Shown here: one piece after another, positions 1 through 5,125 of the stretch | Layout of the letters: the number at the start of each line of letters is the position of its first letter | How positions within the stretch are numbered: position 1 is the stretch's first letter | Made by a program: the position numbers and the translations under genes | Assembly (NCBI GenBank): GCA_030731175.1 | Contig: JANQUM010000242.1 | Span: 1-5,125, forward strand | Reading direction: 5' to 3' | DNA: 5,125 bases | From: Spirosomataceae bacterium | GTDB lineage: Bacteria > Bacteroidota > Bacteroidia > Cytophagales > Spirosomataceae | The notes under the pieces: generated by a model | Seen by the model: only the letters and a program-made list of their open reading frames with translations | What the model was told of the DNA's origin: nothing | Database searches by the model: none

Positions 1-58
1 CGAACCCGCGACCCCCTGCGTGACAGGCAGGTATTCTAACCAGCTGAACTACCAAACC
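1..58 (-). tRNA. tRNA-Asp (anticodon GTC), 3' part cut off by window edge
   Basis: Read on the minus strand, this is the 5' three-quarters of a tRNA. The acceptor strand GGTTTGG (58-52) is followed by TA and a D arm of the usual TAGTTCAGCTGGTTAGAA type. A perfect 5-bp anticodon stem (CCTGC 15-19 against GCAGG 27-31) encloses the 7-nt loop CTGTCAC. The anticodon GTC (24-22) reads aspartate codons. The T arm begins with GCGGGTTCG and runs off the window at base 1, so the rest of the T arm and the 3' acceptor strand are not visible. The body matches bacterial tRNA-Asp as I know it. A promoter lies about 60 bp upstream. Confidence 0.95.
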
Positions 59-116
59 GACTTACATTTTAGAAGAATGATTAGCATTGCTGCGAGTCGC
101 TCTCTGAATGTGGATG

Positions 117-146
117 CAAATGTAGGGCAAATATTTGTTCTGTCAA
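117..146 (-). promoter_or_regulatory. Bacteroidota-type promoter for tRNA-Asp
   Basis: On the minus strand, a -7 box TACATTTG (124-117) matches TAnnTTTG exactly. It is preceded by TTG (146-144) as the -33 box, with a 19-nt spacer, which fits the Bacteroidota primary sigma factor consensus. Transcription would start near 110, giving a tRNA precursor with a leader of about 50 nt for RNase P to remove. The start point is inferred from the box position. Confidence 0.75.
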
Positions 147-284
147 TAGCATAATTGAAAGTTTTTTTGAAAAAACTTCTAATTCGTTGGTTATCAAGGT
201 GGTTGGGTTGAAGTTTTTTTTTAACTTTCACTGCTACATTTTTAATAGGGCAGAATTTCACTGATTTTTACGGTTGAATACTGT
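147..284. other. AT-rich intergenic stretch with phased A/T tracts
   Basis: Together with the tRNA promoter, this fills the 238-bp gap between tRNA-Asp and the NIF3-family gene. It holds two long T/A tracts: one around 159-178 that forms an 8-bp A/T inverted repeat (AAGTTTTT 159-166 with AAAAACTT 171-178, 4-nt loop), and one at about 211-225. The reading frame crossing this stretch on the minus strand runs into the tRNA and has a low-complexity lysine-rich composition, so I do not call a gene here. The tracts may bend DNA or act as upstream elements for the flanking divergent promoters, but that is inference. Confidence 0.4.
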
Positions 285-292
285 TATCTTTG
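285..292 (+). promoter_or_regulatory. -7 promoter box for the NIF3-family gene
   Basis: TATCTTTG matches the Bacteroidota -7 consensus TAnnTTTG exactly and ends 4 bp before the ATG at 297. Transcription should therefore begin at or within a few bases of the start codon, leaving no room for a leader. A -33 box is weak: the best candidate is CTG at 261-263, 21 nt upstream. Confidence 0.65.
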
Positions 293-296
293 CATT

Positions 297-1094
297 ATGA
301 TTCTTAGAGAACTTATTAGTGAAATTGAAAATTTTGCACCCTTACATTACCAAGAAAGCTATGATAACTCAGGTTTACTCGTGGGAAATCCTGATTTGAC
401 TGTTATCGCGGCTTTACTTACGCTTGATGTTACAGAAGACGTAGTTGAAGAAGCAATATCCAAAGGCTGTAATCTTATCATTGCTCATCACCCGATTATT
501 TTTAGTGGCTTGAAAAAGTTGAACGGCAAAAATTACGTCGAGCGGTCAGTAATAAAGGCAATCAAAAACGATATTGCTGTTTACGCTTCGCATACTAATT
601 TAGATAATGTTAACGGAGGTGTAAATTTTAAGATTGCAGAAAAACTCAAACTTCAAAATGTCGCAATCCTATCGCCGAAAAAGCAACAGCTCGAAAACTC
701 TAACTTTGTTGGGGGCGGGGCAGTTGGTGATTTAGAAACGCCGATAAAGACGACGGATTTTCTGAGTTATTTAAAGAAAAACCTTGAGGTAAGCGTTATT
801 CGTCATACGGATTTGCTCAGCGAAAAAATTTCTAAAGTTGCTGTTTGCGGTGGGTCAGGAAGTTTTATGTTACAGGATGCAATTGCCGCTGGAGCGGATA
901 TTTTTATTACGGCAGATTTTAAGTACCATGAGTTTTTTGACGCCGAAGACAAAATAATTATTGCTGACATTGGGCACTTTGAAAGCGAACAATTCACAAA
1001 AGAACTTTTGCAGGATATTATTTGTCAAAAATTCCCTAACTTTGCGACTTATTTGTCAGAGGTGAATACCAACCCAATTCAGTACTTTTACTAA
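297..1094 (+). CDS. NIF3-family dinuclear metal-binding protein (YbgI/YqfO-like, DUF34), short form
   Basis: This 265-aa cytosolic protein belongs to the NIF3/DUF34 family. Members form toroidal hexamers with two metal ions per subunit; databases often call them GTP cyclohydrolase 1 type 2 homologs, but the physiological reaction is not settled. The N-terminal half shows the signature YDNSGLLVG (22-30), then the metal motif AHHPIIFSGLK with His64 and His65, then HTNLD with Asp103. The C-terminal half has GGSGS (185-189), TADFKYHEF (205-213) and ADIGHFESE, where His227 and Glu231 supply the remaining ligands, corresponding to the HH...D...HxxxE set of E. coli YbgI. All expected ligands are present. 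Most Bacteroidota homologs I know are about 365 aa, with a PII/CutA-like domain inserted between the halves; here residues near 125-137 join the halves directly, as in YbgI (about 247 aa). The ATG follows the promoter box almost immediately. The zinc-ribbon gene follows after 45 bp. Confidence 0.92.
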   Translation: MILRELISEIENFAPLHYQESYDNSGLLVGNPDLTVIAALLTLDVTEDVVEEAISKGCNLIIAHHPIIFSGLKKLNGKNYVERSVIKAIKNDIAVYASHTNLDNVNGGVNFKIAEKLKLQNVAILSPKKQQLENSNFVGGGAVGDLETPIKTTDFLSYLKKNLEVSVIRHTDLLSEKISKVAVCGGSGSFMLQDAIAAGADIFITADFKYHEFFDAEDKIIIADIGHFESEQFTKELLQDIICQKFPNFATYLSEVNTNPIQYFY

Positions 1095-1139
1095 ATCAGG
1101 TTTCCGCCCGACATTCATCCAAAAATTTAGTACAATTAT

Positions 1140-1886
1140 ATGGAATTATCAATTGCTGATAAATTAGACGCTTTGTTGGCGTTGCAGGAACTCGATTCCT
1201 CGCTTGATTCATTATACAAGTTGCGTGGTGATTTGCCCGAAGAAGTAGCCGATTTAGAAAACGAACTTGCTGGTGTAGAAAAAAGATTAAGCCGCTTTAA
1301 AGAAGAAGTTGGCACGATTGAGCAAGAAATAACCGATTATAAATTAGCTAAAAAAGAATGCGAAAAACTTATAATCAAGTACAAAGAGCAGCAAAATAAC
1401 GTTCGAAACAGCCGTGAATACGATGCGTTAGATAAAGAATTAGAGTTACAAGAACTTGATATTCAGTTAGCTGACAAGAAAAGCCGTGAGGCTGAATTCA
1501 AAATCAAAACTAAGCAAAGCGAAATTGATGATGCTTTAGTTACAGTTAACCAAGTTAAAGCTGCTCTTGAAGCCAAAAATAACGAGTTGAACAAACTAAT
1601 TGGTGAAAGTGAAGACGAAGAAAAGAAGCTTAGAAAGAAGCGTGATAAAGCTGCAAAGGCAGTGGAAGAGCGGTTACTGAAAGCGTACGAAAGAATCCGT
1701 GGTAGCGTTCGTAACGGCCTTGCCGTTGTTGAAGTTGATCGTGGTGCATGTGGTGGTTGCTTTAACGTGGTACCACCGCAGCGTCAGGCTGATATTATGG
1801 AGAAATTAAAAATTATAGTTTGTGAGCATTGCGGGCGTATTCTTGCCGATGCGGATCAAATTTCTGTTTACAAACGCAGAAAGTAA
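1140..1886 (+). CDS. Coiled-coil protein with C-terminal C4 zinc ribbon (DUF164 / CdsZ-FlgZ-like family)
   Basis: This 248-aa protein has two parts. Residues about 10-185 are almost entirely charged heptad-like helix, expected to fold as a long antiparallel coiled-coil hairpin; the family motif RNSREYDAL (89-97) lies in it. The C-terminal zinc ribbon has two CxxC knuckles, Cys204/Cys207 and Cys228/Cys231, 20 residues apart, with GGC and CEHCGRIL contexts typical of the family. It ends with a basic tail (KRRK). Characterised relatives, Helicobacter HP0958 and Chlamydia CT398, bind sigma-54 and other partners, and HP0958 also binds flagellin mRNA; no such role can be assumed here. Members are often next to a NIF3 gene, as here. 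The 45-bp gap has no exact TAnnTTTG box, so co-transcription from the upstream promoter is likely. The start follows an AT-rich leader without a Shine-Dalgarno sequence. A terminator follows 19 bp after the stop. Confidence 0.9.
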   Translation: MELSIADKLDALLALQELDSSLDSLYKLRGDLPEEVADLENELAGVEKRLSRFKEEVGTIEQEITDYKLAKKECEKLIIKYKEQQNNVRNSREYDALDKELELQELDIQLADKKSREAEFKIKTKQSEIDDALVTVNQVKAALEAKNNELNKLIGESEDEEKKLRKKRDKAAKAVEERLLKAYERIRGSVRNGLAVVEVDRGACGGCFNVVPPQRQADIMEKLKIIVCEHCGRILADADQISVYKRRK

Positions 1887-1905
1887 TACTTTAGATAAAA
1901 CTTTA

Positions 1906-1945
1906 GTAAAAAGCCGTCAACCAGTTAAGGTTGACGGCTTTTTAC
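1906..1945. terminator. Strong hairpin terminator, probably bidirectional
   Basis: A perfect 17-bp stem (1906-1922 with 1929-1945) encloses a 6-nt loop AGTTAA. The GC core is GCCGTCAACC, and T5 runs flank it on both strands, so it can stop the plus-strand zinc-ribbon operon and also catch transcripts from the convergent nitroreductase gene, whose stop is 78 bp away. The remaining sequence to 2022 holds only a weak 7-bp inverted repeat (TTACGAA/TTCGTAA, 1982-2013) without a T tract. Confidence 0.88.
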
Positions 1946-2022
1946 GTTTAAAATTTGTGAAGTTGATTTTGCTAAACCTACTTACGAATTTTCTTTAATG
2001 ATACTTTTCGTAAAAGGAATGC

Positions 2023-2655
2023 TTAATCAAGCGTGATAAACAGTTCCTCTTTCGGGCGTCGTACCTTCTTCATATTTACCAACCAATCTTTATCAGTTGC
2101 CCTGAATCCAAGCGGTAGCAGCACCTGACTTTTCAAACCCTGCTCTTTTAGGTTTAGTAATTCATCCAACGCATCATTTCCGAAACCTTCCATTGGGGTA
2201 GCATCAACCTTTTGCTCGGCGGCGGCAACCATCGCTATCCCAAGTGCAATATACGCTTGTCTTGCGGTGTGTTCGGCGTGCCACGCTTCCGTTTTTTGCG
2301 AATACATATCCCATAAATTTTTCCTGTAATCATCCATCATGTTGGCGGGTAAACCTCTTTGATCTAATGTATAATCAAAGATCTGATCCATTTTCTCTTT
2401 AGTGTATTTATCCCACGATGCAAATACCAATAAATGAGAGCAATCAACTACTTGGCTTTGATTCATCGCAATAGGTTGAATCTTTTGTAGTAATTCTTTA
2501 TTGCTGATTACAAGTACTTTGTATTGTTGCATCCCGGACGAAGAAGGCGATAGCTGAATCGCATCCAAAATGTACGCTAATTGTTCGTCAGAAATACGCT
2601 CGCCGTTCATTTTCTTGGTGGCGTATCTCCAATTTAGTTCGTCTATTAAATTCAT
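2023..2655 (-). CDS. NfsB-like FMN-dependent nitroreductase family NAD(P)H oxidoreductase
   Basis: This 210-aa protein belongs to the nitroreductase superfamily: homodimeric, cytosolic FMN enzymes that move electrons from NAD(P)H to nitro compounds, quinones or similar acceptors. The order of motifs follows E. coli NfsB: RYATKK (10-15) with the phosphate-binding Arg10 and Lys14, LSPSSSGMQQYKVLV (35-49), the helix HTARQAYIALGIAM (129-142), TPMEGF (153-158, equal to PIEGF), and KVRRP near the end (197-201), with Lys197 and Arg199 in the positions of the NfsB Lys-x-Arg pair. Length fits the family (about 217 aa). I start at ATG 2655; the frame is open to a TTG at 2685, but that codon lies inside the promoter box and cannot be translated from that promoter. 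The leader before the ATG is A-rich without Shine-Dalgarno. It is divergent from a HxlR regulator, which probably controls it. The true substrate is unknown. Confidence 0.9.
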   Translation of the reverse strand: MNLIDELNWRYATKKMNGERISDEQLAYILDAIQLSPSSSGMQQYKVLVISNKELLQKIQPIAMNQSQVVDCSHLLVFASWDKYTKEKMDQIFDYTLDQRGLPANMMDDYRKNLWDMYSQKTEAWHAEHTARQAYIALGIAMVAAAEQKVDATPMEGFGNDALDELLNLKEQGLKSQVLLPLGFRATDKDWLVNMKKVRRPKEELFITLD

Positions 2656-2682
2656 TGTTTTTTGTTTATTGTAAATGTGGTG

Positions 2683-2690
2683 CAAATGTA
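2683..2690 (-). promoter_or_regulatory. -7 promoter box for the nitroreductase gene
   Basis: On the minus strand TACATTTG matches TAnnTTTG exactly and predicts a start near 2677, giving a leader of about 22 nt before the ATG at 2655. No TTTG or TTG is found 17-23 nt further upstream (about 2708-2714), so the -33 box is missing. A promoter with a good -7 but no -33 box often depends on an activator, which fits the inverted repeat further upstream at 2730-2755. Confidence 0.6.
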
Positions 2691-2729
2691 ATACCTTCGA
2701 TATATAAAAGGAAGTAACTTGTGAAAAAG

Positions 2730-2755
2730 TATCGCTATACCAAAGTATAGCGATA
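2730..2755. promoter_or_regulatory. Perfect inverted repeat, likely operator of the HxlR-family regulator
   Basis: TATCGCTATAC (2730-2740) and GTATAGCGATA (2745-2755) form a perfect 11-bp inverted repeat around CAAA. It is not followed by a T tract and lies between two divergent genes, so it reads as a dimer binding site rather than a terminator. Its centre is about 65 bp upstream of the predicted nitroreductase start and 40 bp upstream of the regulator ATG. It would thus overlap the regulator's own promoter (autorepression) and sit in an upstream, activator-like position for the nitroreductase. The site and its use are inferred; the symmetry is directly visible. Confidence 0.7.
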
Positions 2756-2782
2756 GACGTTTAGCAGATAAAGTATAAAATT

Positions 2783-3157
2783 ATGAATGAAACGAACGAA
2801 CTTAGTAGAATTACCGGCTGCTCAAACCGGCTAGTTTTGGCAGTTAATGACACGCTGAACGTAATTAGCGGTAAGTGGAAATTTCCGATTATTGCATCGC
2901 TATTACACGGCAAAAAGCGTTTTAAAGAGCTCCAGGATAACATAAGTAGAATTACGCCCAGAATGTTATCTAAAGAACTGAAGGAGCTTGAATTGAATGG
3001 CATTATTTCGCGTACAGTTTACGACACGACCCCCGTCTTAATAGAATACGAACTTACGCCTTCTGGCGAAAGCCTCAAAGAGGTAATAGAGCAAATGGTG
3101 AAATGGGGGTTAATGCACCGAAATATTTCATTTTCGGAAGAGCAAACAGCTCCTTAA
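2783..3157 (+). CDS. HxlR-family winged helix-turn-helix transcriptional regulator with one cysteine
   Basis: This 124-aa protein is a typical HxlR-type regulator, a small dimeric DNA-binding protein. Visible family signatures are GKWKFPII (30-37), the GKKRFKEL segment (43-50), the recognition-helix region ITPRMLSKELKELELNGII (57-75) and the wing IEYELTPSGESL (87-98), followed by a dimerisation helix ending KWG. It has a single cysteine, Cys13, in the N-terminal arm just before the first helix. In Bacillus relatives YodB (Cys6) and HypR (Cys14), a cysteine in this region senses quinones, diamide or hypochlorite, and their targets include nitroreductases, as in the divergent gene here. An inverted repeat lies 27 bp upstream of the ATG. 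No exact TAnnTTTG box is visible upstream. The ATG at 2783 is the first in frame and gives the normal family length. Its stop overlaps the stop of the convergent permease gene within TTAA. The inducer is not known. Confidence 0.92.
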   Translation: MNETNELSRITGCSNRLVLAVNDTLNVISGKWKFPIIASLLHGKKRFKELQDNISRITPRMLSKELKELELNGIISRTVYDTTPVLIEYELTPSGESLKEVIEQMVKWGLMHRNISFSEEQTAP

Positions 3158-4599
3158 ACAAATTTCTCCAATATTAAGTAATCTCTTTCTTCCTTCGGAA
3201 CGGCGTTTCTGCTTTTAGCGGAAATAGCCCAAAATACGATTCCGAGAATTGAAAAAGTGAGAAAAATTGCCCATTCAAAAGGCCACGCCAATGCCACGGG
3301 GCTGCCCGGAAAAACGGTGATTGCCAAAATGCACAAAGAACCCACCATTCCGATATAACCTAAAAGCCTTCCTTTCGGTGCTTTAAAAGGGCGGTGAAGA
3401 TTCGGAAACTTTTTACGTAAAGATAAAAAGGAAGCAGAAACGCCTACAAAAGCAATAACTATGCAAAGCGAGCCAACATTTACAAAAGTTACCATCGCTC
3501 CGGGTCCCATCAGGGAAGCTATGAAAGTTATAATTCCGCTAAAAAGTACGGCATTATAAGGCGTTTGGTATTTTGGGTGCGATTTGCCGAGTGCAGGAGC
3601 AATTATTTTTCCTCTTCCCATCGCAAAAAGTACCCGTGATCCAGCTAAGAAAAAGCCGTTCCAGCTCGTTAATAAACCTACCAATGCTGTAATTAAAATT
3701 AATTTCACCAAAAATGGCGACTGCGTTGCAGTTCCGAATGCCTTTGCAGTGGGTAGTTTATCGTCAAGTATCTCATTCCACGGAGCGGCAACGGCGGTAC
3801 TCATGATGATGAGCATGTAAAAGCACACAGCAGCTATAATTGAAATCGGAATTAACAGCCCGATCGTTTTTGCGGAAACGGAGTCTTTGGCTTCTTCGGC
3901 TGCTTGCGGAATGGTATCAAATCCTACAAACCAAAAAGGCACAGTTACCAAAACTGTTGCTATTCCGGCGGTTATTGATCCAGTTGAATTTGCGGCAAAA
4001 ACGGGATAGATATTATCCCAATCACCCATTATAAGTCCGGCAACAACAAAAACGAACGTCAGAGCAATAAATACGACGGTCAAGCCTACTTGAAAACGAG
4101 CTGAATTTTTTACACCAGTATAATTTACGGCACTTATGAGCAGTATAAAAAAAGCACTAAGTAAAATGTGTGAAAGAAAAATCGGGCTGCCATTTACACT
4201 GTATAATTGTACGTAATCAATGGAAGGAATAAGGTAACTCAGAACTTTACTGACAGAAACCGCCTCAAATGCGGATACTGATAAATAACCAAACACTAAA
4301 AACCACCCCACTACAAACGCTTTAGCAGTTCCGTAGGCTTTGTAAGCGTACGCTACTTCGCCACCCGAAAGCGGTAAAGATGCCGTGACTTCGGCGTAGC
4401 ACAAGCCAATTGCGAGCATCAAAATTCCGCCGAGGGCAAAGGCTATCATTGCTCCGAGCGGTCCGGCGTTTGACATCCAAAAGCCCATTGCAGTTACCCA
4501 ACCAACCCCAATCATCGCTCCAAATGCTAAACTGAACATTGCCGCTTTACCAATTCCTTTTTGTAATTGTGGTCTTTCTGATGGGTTGTTGTTTGTCAT
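3154..4599 (-). CDS. APC-family amino acid permease, 12 membrane helices
   Basis: This 481-aa inner-membrane protein belongs to the amino acid-polyamine-organocation (APC) superfamily with the LeuT-type fold. A short hydrophilic N-terminus precedes helix 1, which carries the glycine-rich GAMIGVGW (27-34), where the substrate carboxylate usually binds. About twelve hydrophobic segments follow: roughly 19-41, 48-69, 92-115, 139-159, 168-190, 208-228, 246-270, 297-319, 347-365, 368-393, 412-431 and 438-460. Helix 6 leads into GFDTIPQAAEEAKD (226-239), the conserved segment seen in cationic amino acid transporter-like and related APC members, and RVLFAMGRG (322-330) is the family loop after helix 8. 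The C-terminus is charged and cytosolic. The specific amino acid or polyamine cannot be read from sequence. The only candidate promoter is weak (4682-4712). It is probably a single-gene transcript, convergent with the HxlR gene and sharing TTAA with it; no terminator is visible at its 3' end. Confidence 0.92.
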   Translation of the reverse strand: MTNNNPSERPQLQKGIGKAAMFSLAFGAMIGVGWVTAMGFWMSNAGPLGAMIAFALGGILMLAIGLCYAEVTASLPLSGGEVAYAYKAYGTAKAFVVGWFLVFGYLSVSAFEAVSVSKVLSYLIPSIDYVQLYSVNGSPIFLSHILLSAFFILLISAVNYTGVKNSARFQVGLTVVFIALTFVFVVAGLIMGDWDNIYPVFAANSTGSITAGIATVLVTVPFWFVGFDTIPQAAEEAKDSVSAKTIGLLIPISIIAAVCFYMLIIMSTAVAAPWNEILDDKLPTAKAFGTATQSPFLVKLILITALVGLLTSWNGFFLAGSRVLFAMGRGKIIAPALGKSHPKYQTPYNAVLFSGIITFIASLMGPGAMVTFVNVGSLCIVIAFVGVSASFLSLRKKFPNLHRPFKAPKGRLLGYIGMVGSLCILAITVFPGSPVALAWPFEWAIFLTFSILGIVFWAISAKSRNAVPKEERDYLILEKFV

Positions 4600-4681
4600 A
4601 TTTTAGCAATTTTTGACGGTTGAGACTAGTTGATGAAGTTTTCTGAGTGATTTTTTATTTCGGAAGATTTATCAATTTTAG

Positions 4682-4712
4682 CAAAAGTTAATAATAACGA
4701 TTCTAAACCAAA
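4682..4712 (-). promoter_or_regulatory. Possible promoter for the permease gene (near-consensus)
   Basis: On the minus strand, TAACTTTTG (4690-4682) resembles the -7 box TAnnTTTG with one extra base. TTTG (4712-4709) lies 18 nt upstream as a possible -33 box, inside the T tract of the preceding terminator. It would give a leader of about 75 nt. No exact box is present anywhere between 4600 and 4709, so this is the best but weak candidate. Confidence 0.35.
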
Positions 4713-4746
4713 AAAGCCCATAAACCATCGATTTATGGGCTTTTTT
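4710..4746 (-). terminator. Hairpin terminator downstream of the HPF-like gene
   Basis: A perfect 15-bp stem (4710-4724 with 4732-4746) has the core AGCCCATAAA/TTTATGGGCT and a 7-nt loop CCATCGA. On the minus strand it ends in T6 (4715-4710), and it starts about 30 bp after the stop of the HPF-like gene. The opposite strand ends in T7, so it could also work in the other direction, though no plus-strand gene precedes it. It separates the HPF-like gene from the permease. Confidence 0.88.
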
Positions 4747-4775
4747 TACTTGATAGTTAACTTTTGCATCCAAAA

Positions 4776-5090
4776 TTAACGATTTTGTTTCCGTCCGATA
4801 ATCGTGGTCAACGAGTTTTTCATTTTGTCAATTGCTCCCGAAATGGCTTTTTCAACCGTGTCGCCATTATTTGTTACCACAACTGGCTGCTTGCCTTCCA
4901 CCCGTGCTTCAAGCAGGCATTTGATGTCGTTCGTTCCGCTTTTTTCTCCGTTTTCGTCTGATAAATGGGCTTCTACTCTTGTAAGGTGATCCTCGAAACG
5001 CCCTAAACCTTTTGAAATCAACGTCGTAAAGTATTCTTGATTTCGTTCGTTGCCACTAATCGTTTTGTCGGTATTGAATTGAATTTGCAT
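4776..5090 (-). CDS. Short HPF/RaiA-family ribosome hibernation-promoting factor
   Basis: This 104-aa protein belongs to the HPF/RaiA (sigma-54 modulation protein) family, which binds the 30S decoding centre in the cleft used by mRNA and tRNA and keeps ribosomes idle under stress or starvation. The sequence follows the expected beta-alpha-beta-beta-beta-alpha order: strand MQIQFNTDK, helix around 15-32 (RNQEYFTTLISKGLGRFE), strands TRVEAHLSD (37-45), IKCLLEARV (56-64) and QPVVVTNN (68-75), then helix 78-98 ending in a basic tail (GRKQNR). VEAHLSDENG and CLLEARVEGKQPV match the Bacteroidota short-form subfamily as I remember it. It lacks the C-terminal dimerisation domain of long HPF. No Shine-Dalgarno is visible; the leader before ATG 5090 is A-rich (minus-strand ACAACAAAC). 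Only 35 bp of upstream sequence are in the window and no TAnnTTTG box is seen there. A strong terminator follows. Confidence 0.88.
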   Translation of the reverse strand: MQIQFNTDKTISGNERNQEYFTTLISKGLGRFEDHLTRVEAHLSDENGEKSGTNDIKCLLEARVEGKQPVVVTNNGDTVEKAISGAIDKMKNSLTTIIGRKQNR

Positions 5091-5125
5091 GTTTGTTGTA
5101 TTCTTTTTGATAAATATGGTTAAAA

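Larger units (their letters stand above)
4674..4777. repeat. Imperfect inverted repeat enclosing the terminator
   Basis: GCAAAAGTTAA (4681-4691) is repeated perfectly in inverted form as TTAACTTTTGC (4757-4767). After a 3-nt interruption on the right side and 1 nt on the left, AATTTT (4674-4679) pairs with AAAATT (4772-4777), which overlaps the end of the HPF-like gene. An 8-bp direct repeat TAACGATT (4695-4702 and 4777-4784) accompanies it. The arms flank the terminator hairpin on both sides. Confidence 0.55.

Noticed and set aside
49..261. Minus-strand open frame of 70 codons between the tRNA and the NIF3-family gene
   Set aside because: It overlaps the tRNA-Asp 5' end and the tRNA promoter, is lysine-rich low-complexity sequence from A/T tracts, and resembles no family I know.
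1090..1131. 7-bp inverted repeat ACTAAAT/ATTTAGT in the gap between the NIF3 and zinc-ribbon genes, as attenuator
   Set aside because: The loop is 28 nt and the stem is AT-rich, so it is weak and likely chance.
1982..2013. 7-bp inverted repeat TTACGAA/TTCGTAA after the nitroreductase stop, as a terminator
   Set aside because: The loop is 18 nt, the stem is short and AT-rich, and there is no T tract; the strong hairpin at 1906-1945 explains termination better.
2712..2720. Small symmetric element AAGTAACTT as a second operator
   Set aside because: Only 4 bp per arm and unlike the 11-bp palindrome next to it; too short to support in AT-rich DNA.
3584..4034. Plus-strand open frames opposite the permease
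   Set aside because: They are complements of the membrane-helix coding sequence and show no independent coding features.
4764..4989. Plus-strand open frames opposite the HPF-like gene
   Set aside because: They lie antisense to a clearly recognisable protein and have no family features or promoter of their own.

Overview
The window reads as a chromosomal housekeeping segment from a Bacteroidota bacterium, probably of the Sphingobacteriales/Cytophagales type. The basis is Bacteroidota-style promoters (TAnnTTTG -7 boxes, one with a clear TTG -33 box), starts without Shine-Dalgarno sequences but with A-rich leaders, AT-rich DNA, and proteins that resemble Bacteroidota family members I know from memory. 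No mobile element, CRISPR array, phage gene or defence gene is visible. I do not see a clear undescribed system; the most interesting item is a compact redox-type regulatory unit in the middle.

Left part (1-1950): a tRNA-Asp(GTC) on the minus strand is cut by the window edge and has a good promoter at 117-146. After a 238-bp AT-rich intergenic stretch, a plus-strand pair begins: a NIF3-family dinuclear-metal protein and a coiled-coil/C4 zinc-ribbon protein (DUF164 family), 45 bp apart and probably one transcript. The NIF3 promoter box lies only 4 bp from its ATG, which suggests leaderless mRNA. The pair ends at a strong hairpin terminator (1906-1945).

Middle part (2023-3157): an NfsB-like nitroreductase (minus) is divergent from a HxlR-family regulator (plus). 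The 127-bp gap between them holds a perfect 11-bp inverted repeat (2730-2755), the likely regulator binding site. The regulator has one cysteine, Cys13, near where thiol-sensing relatives carry theirs. The nitroreductase start is placed at the inner ATG (2655), because the longer reading begins inside the promoter box.

Right part (3154-5125): a 12-helix APC-family amino acid permease (minus) converges on the regulator so tightly that both stop codons lie within one TTAA. Upstream of it lies a short HPF/RaiA-type ribosome hibernation factor (minus), separated by a strong terminator (4710-4746) that sits inside a wider imperfect inverted repeat.

Functionally these are separate small units: translation (tRNA, hibernation factor), a conserved but poorly understood metal-protein/zinc-ribbon pair, a locally controlled flavoenzyme, and an amino acid transporter.
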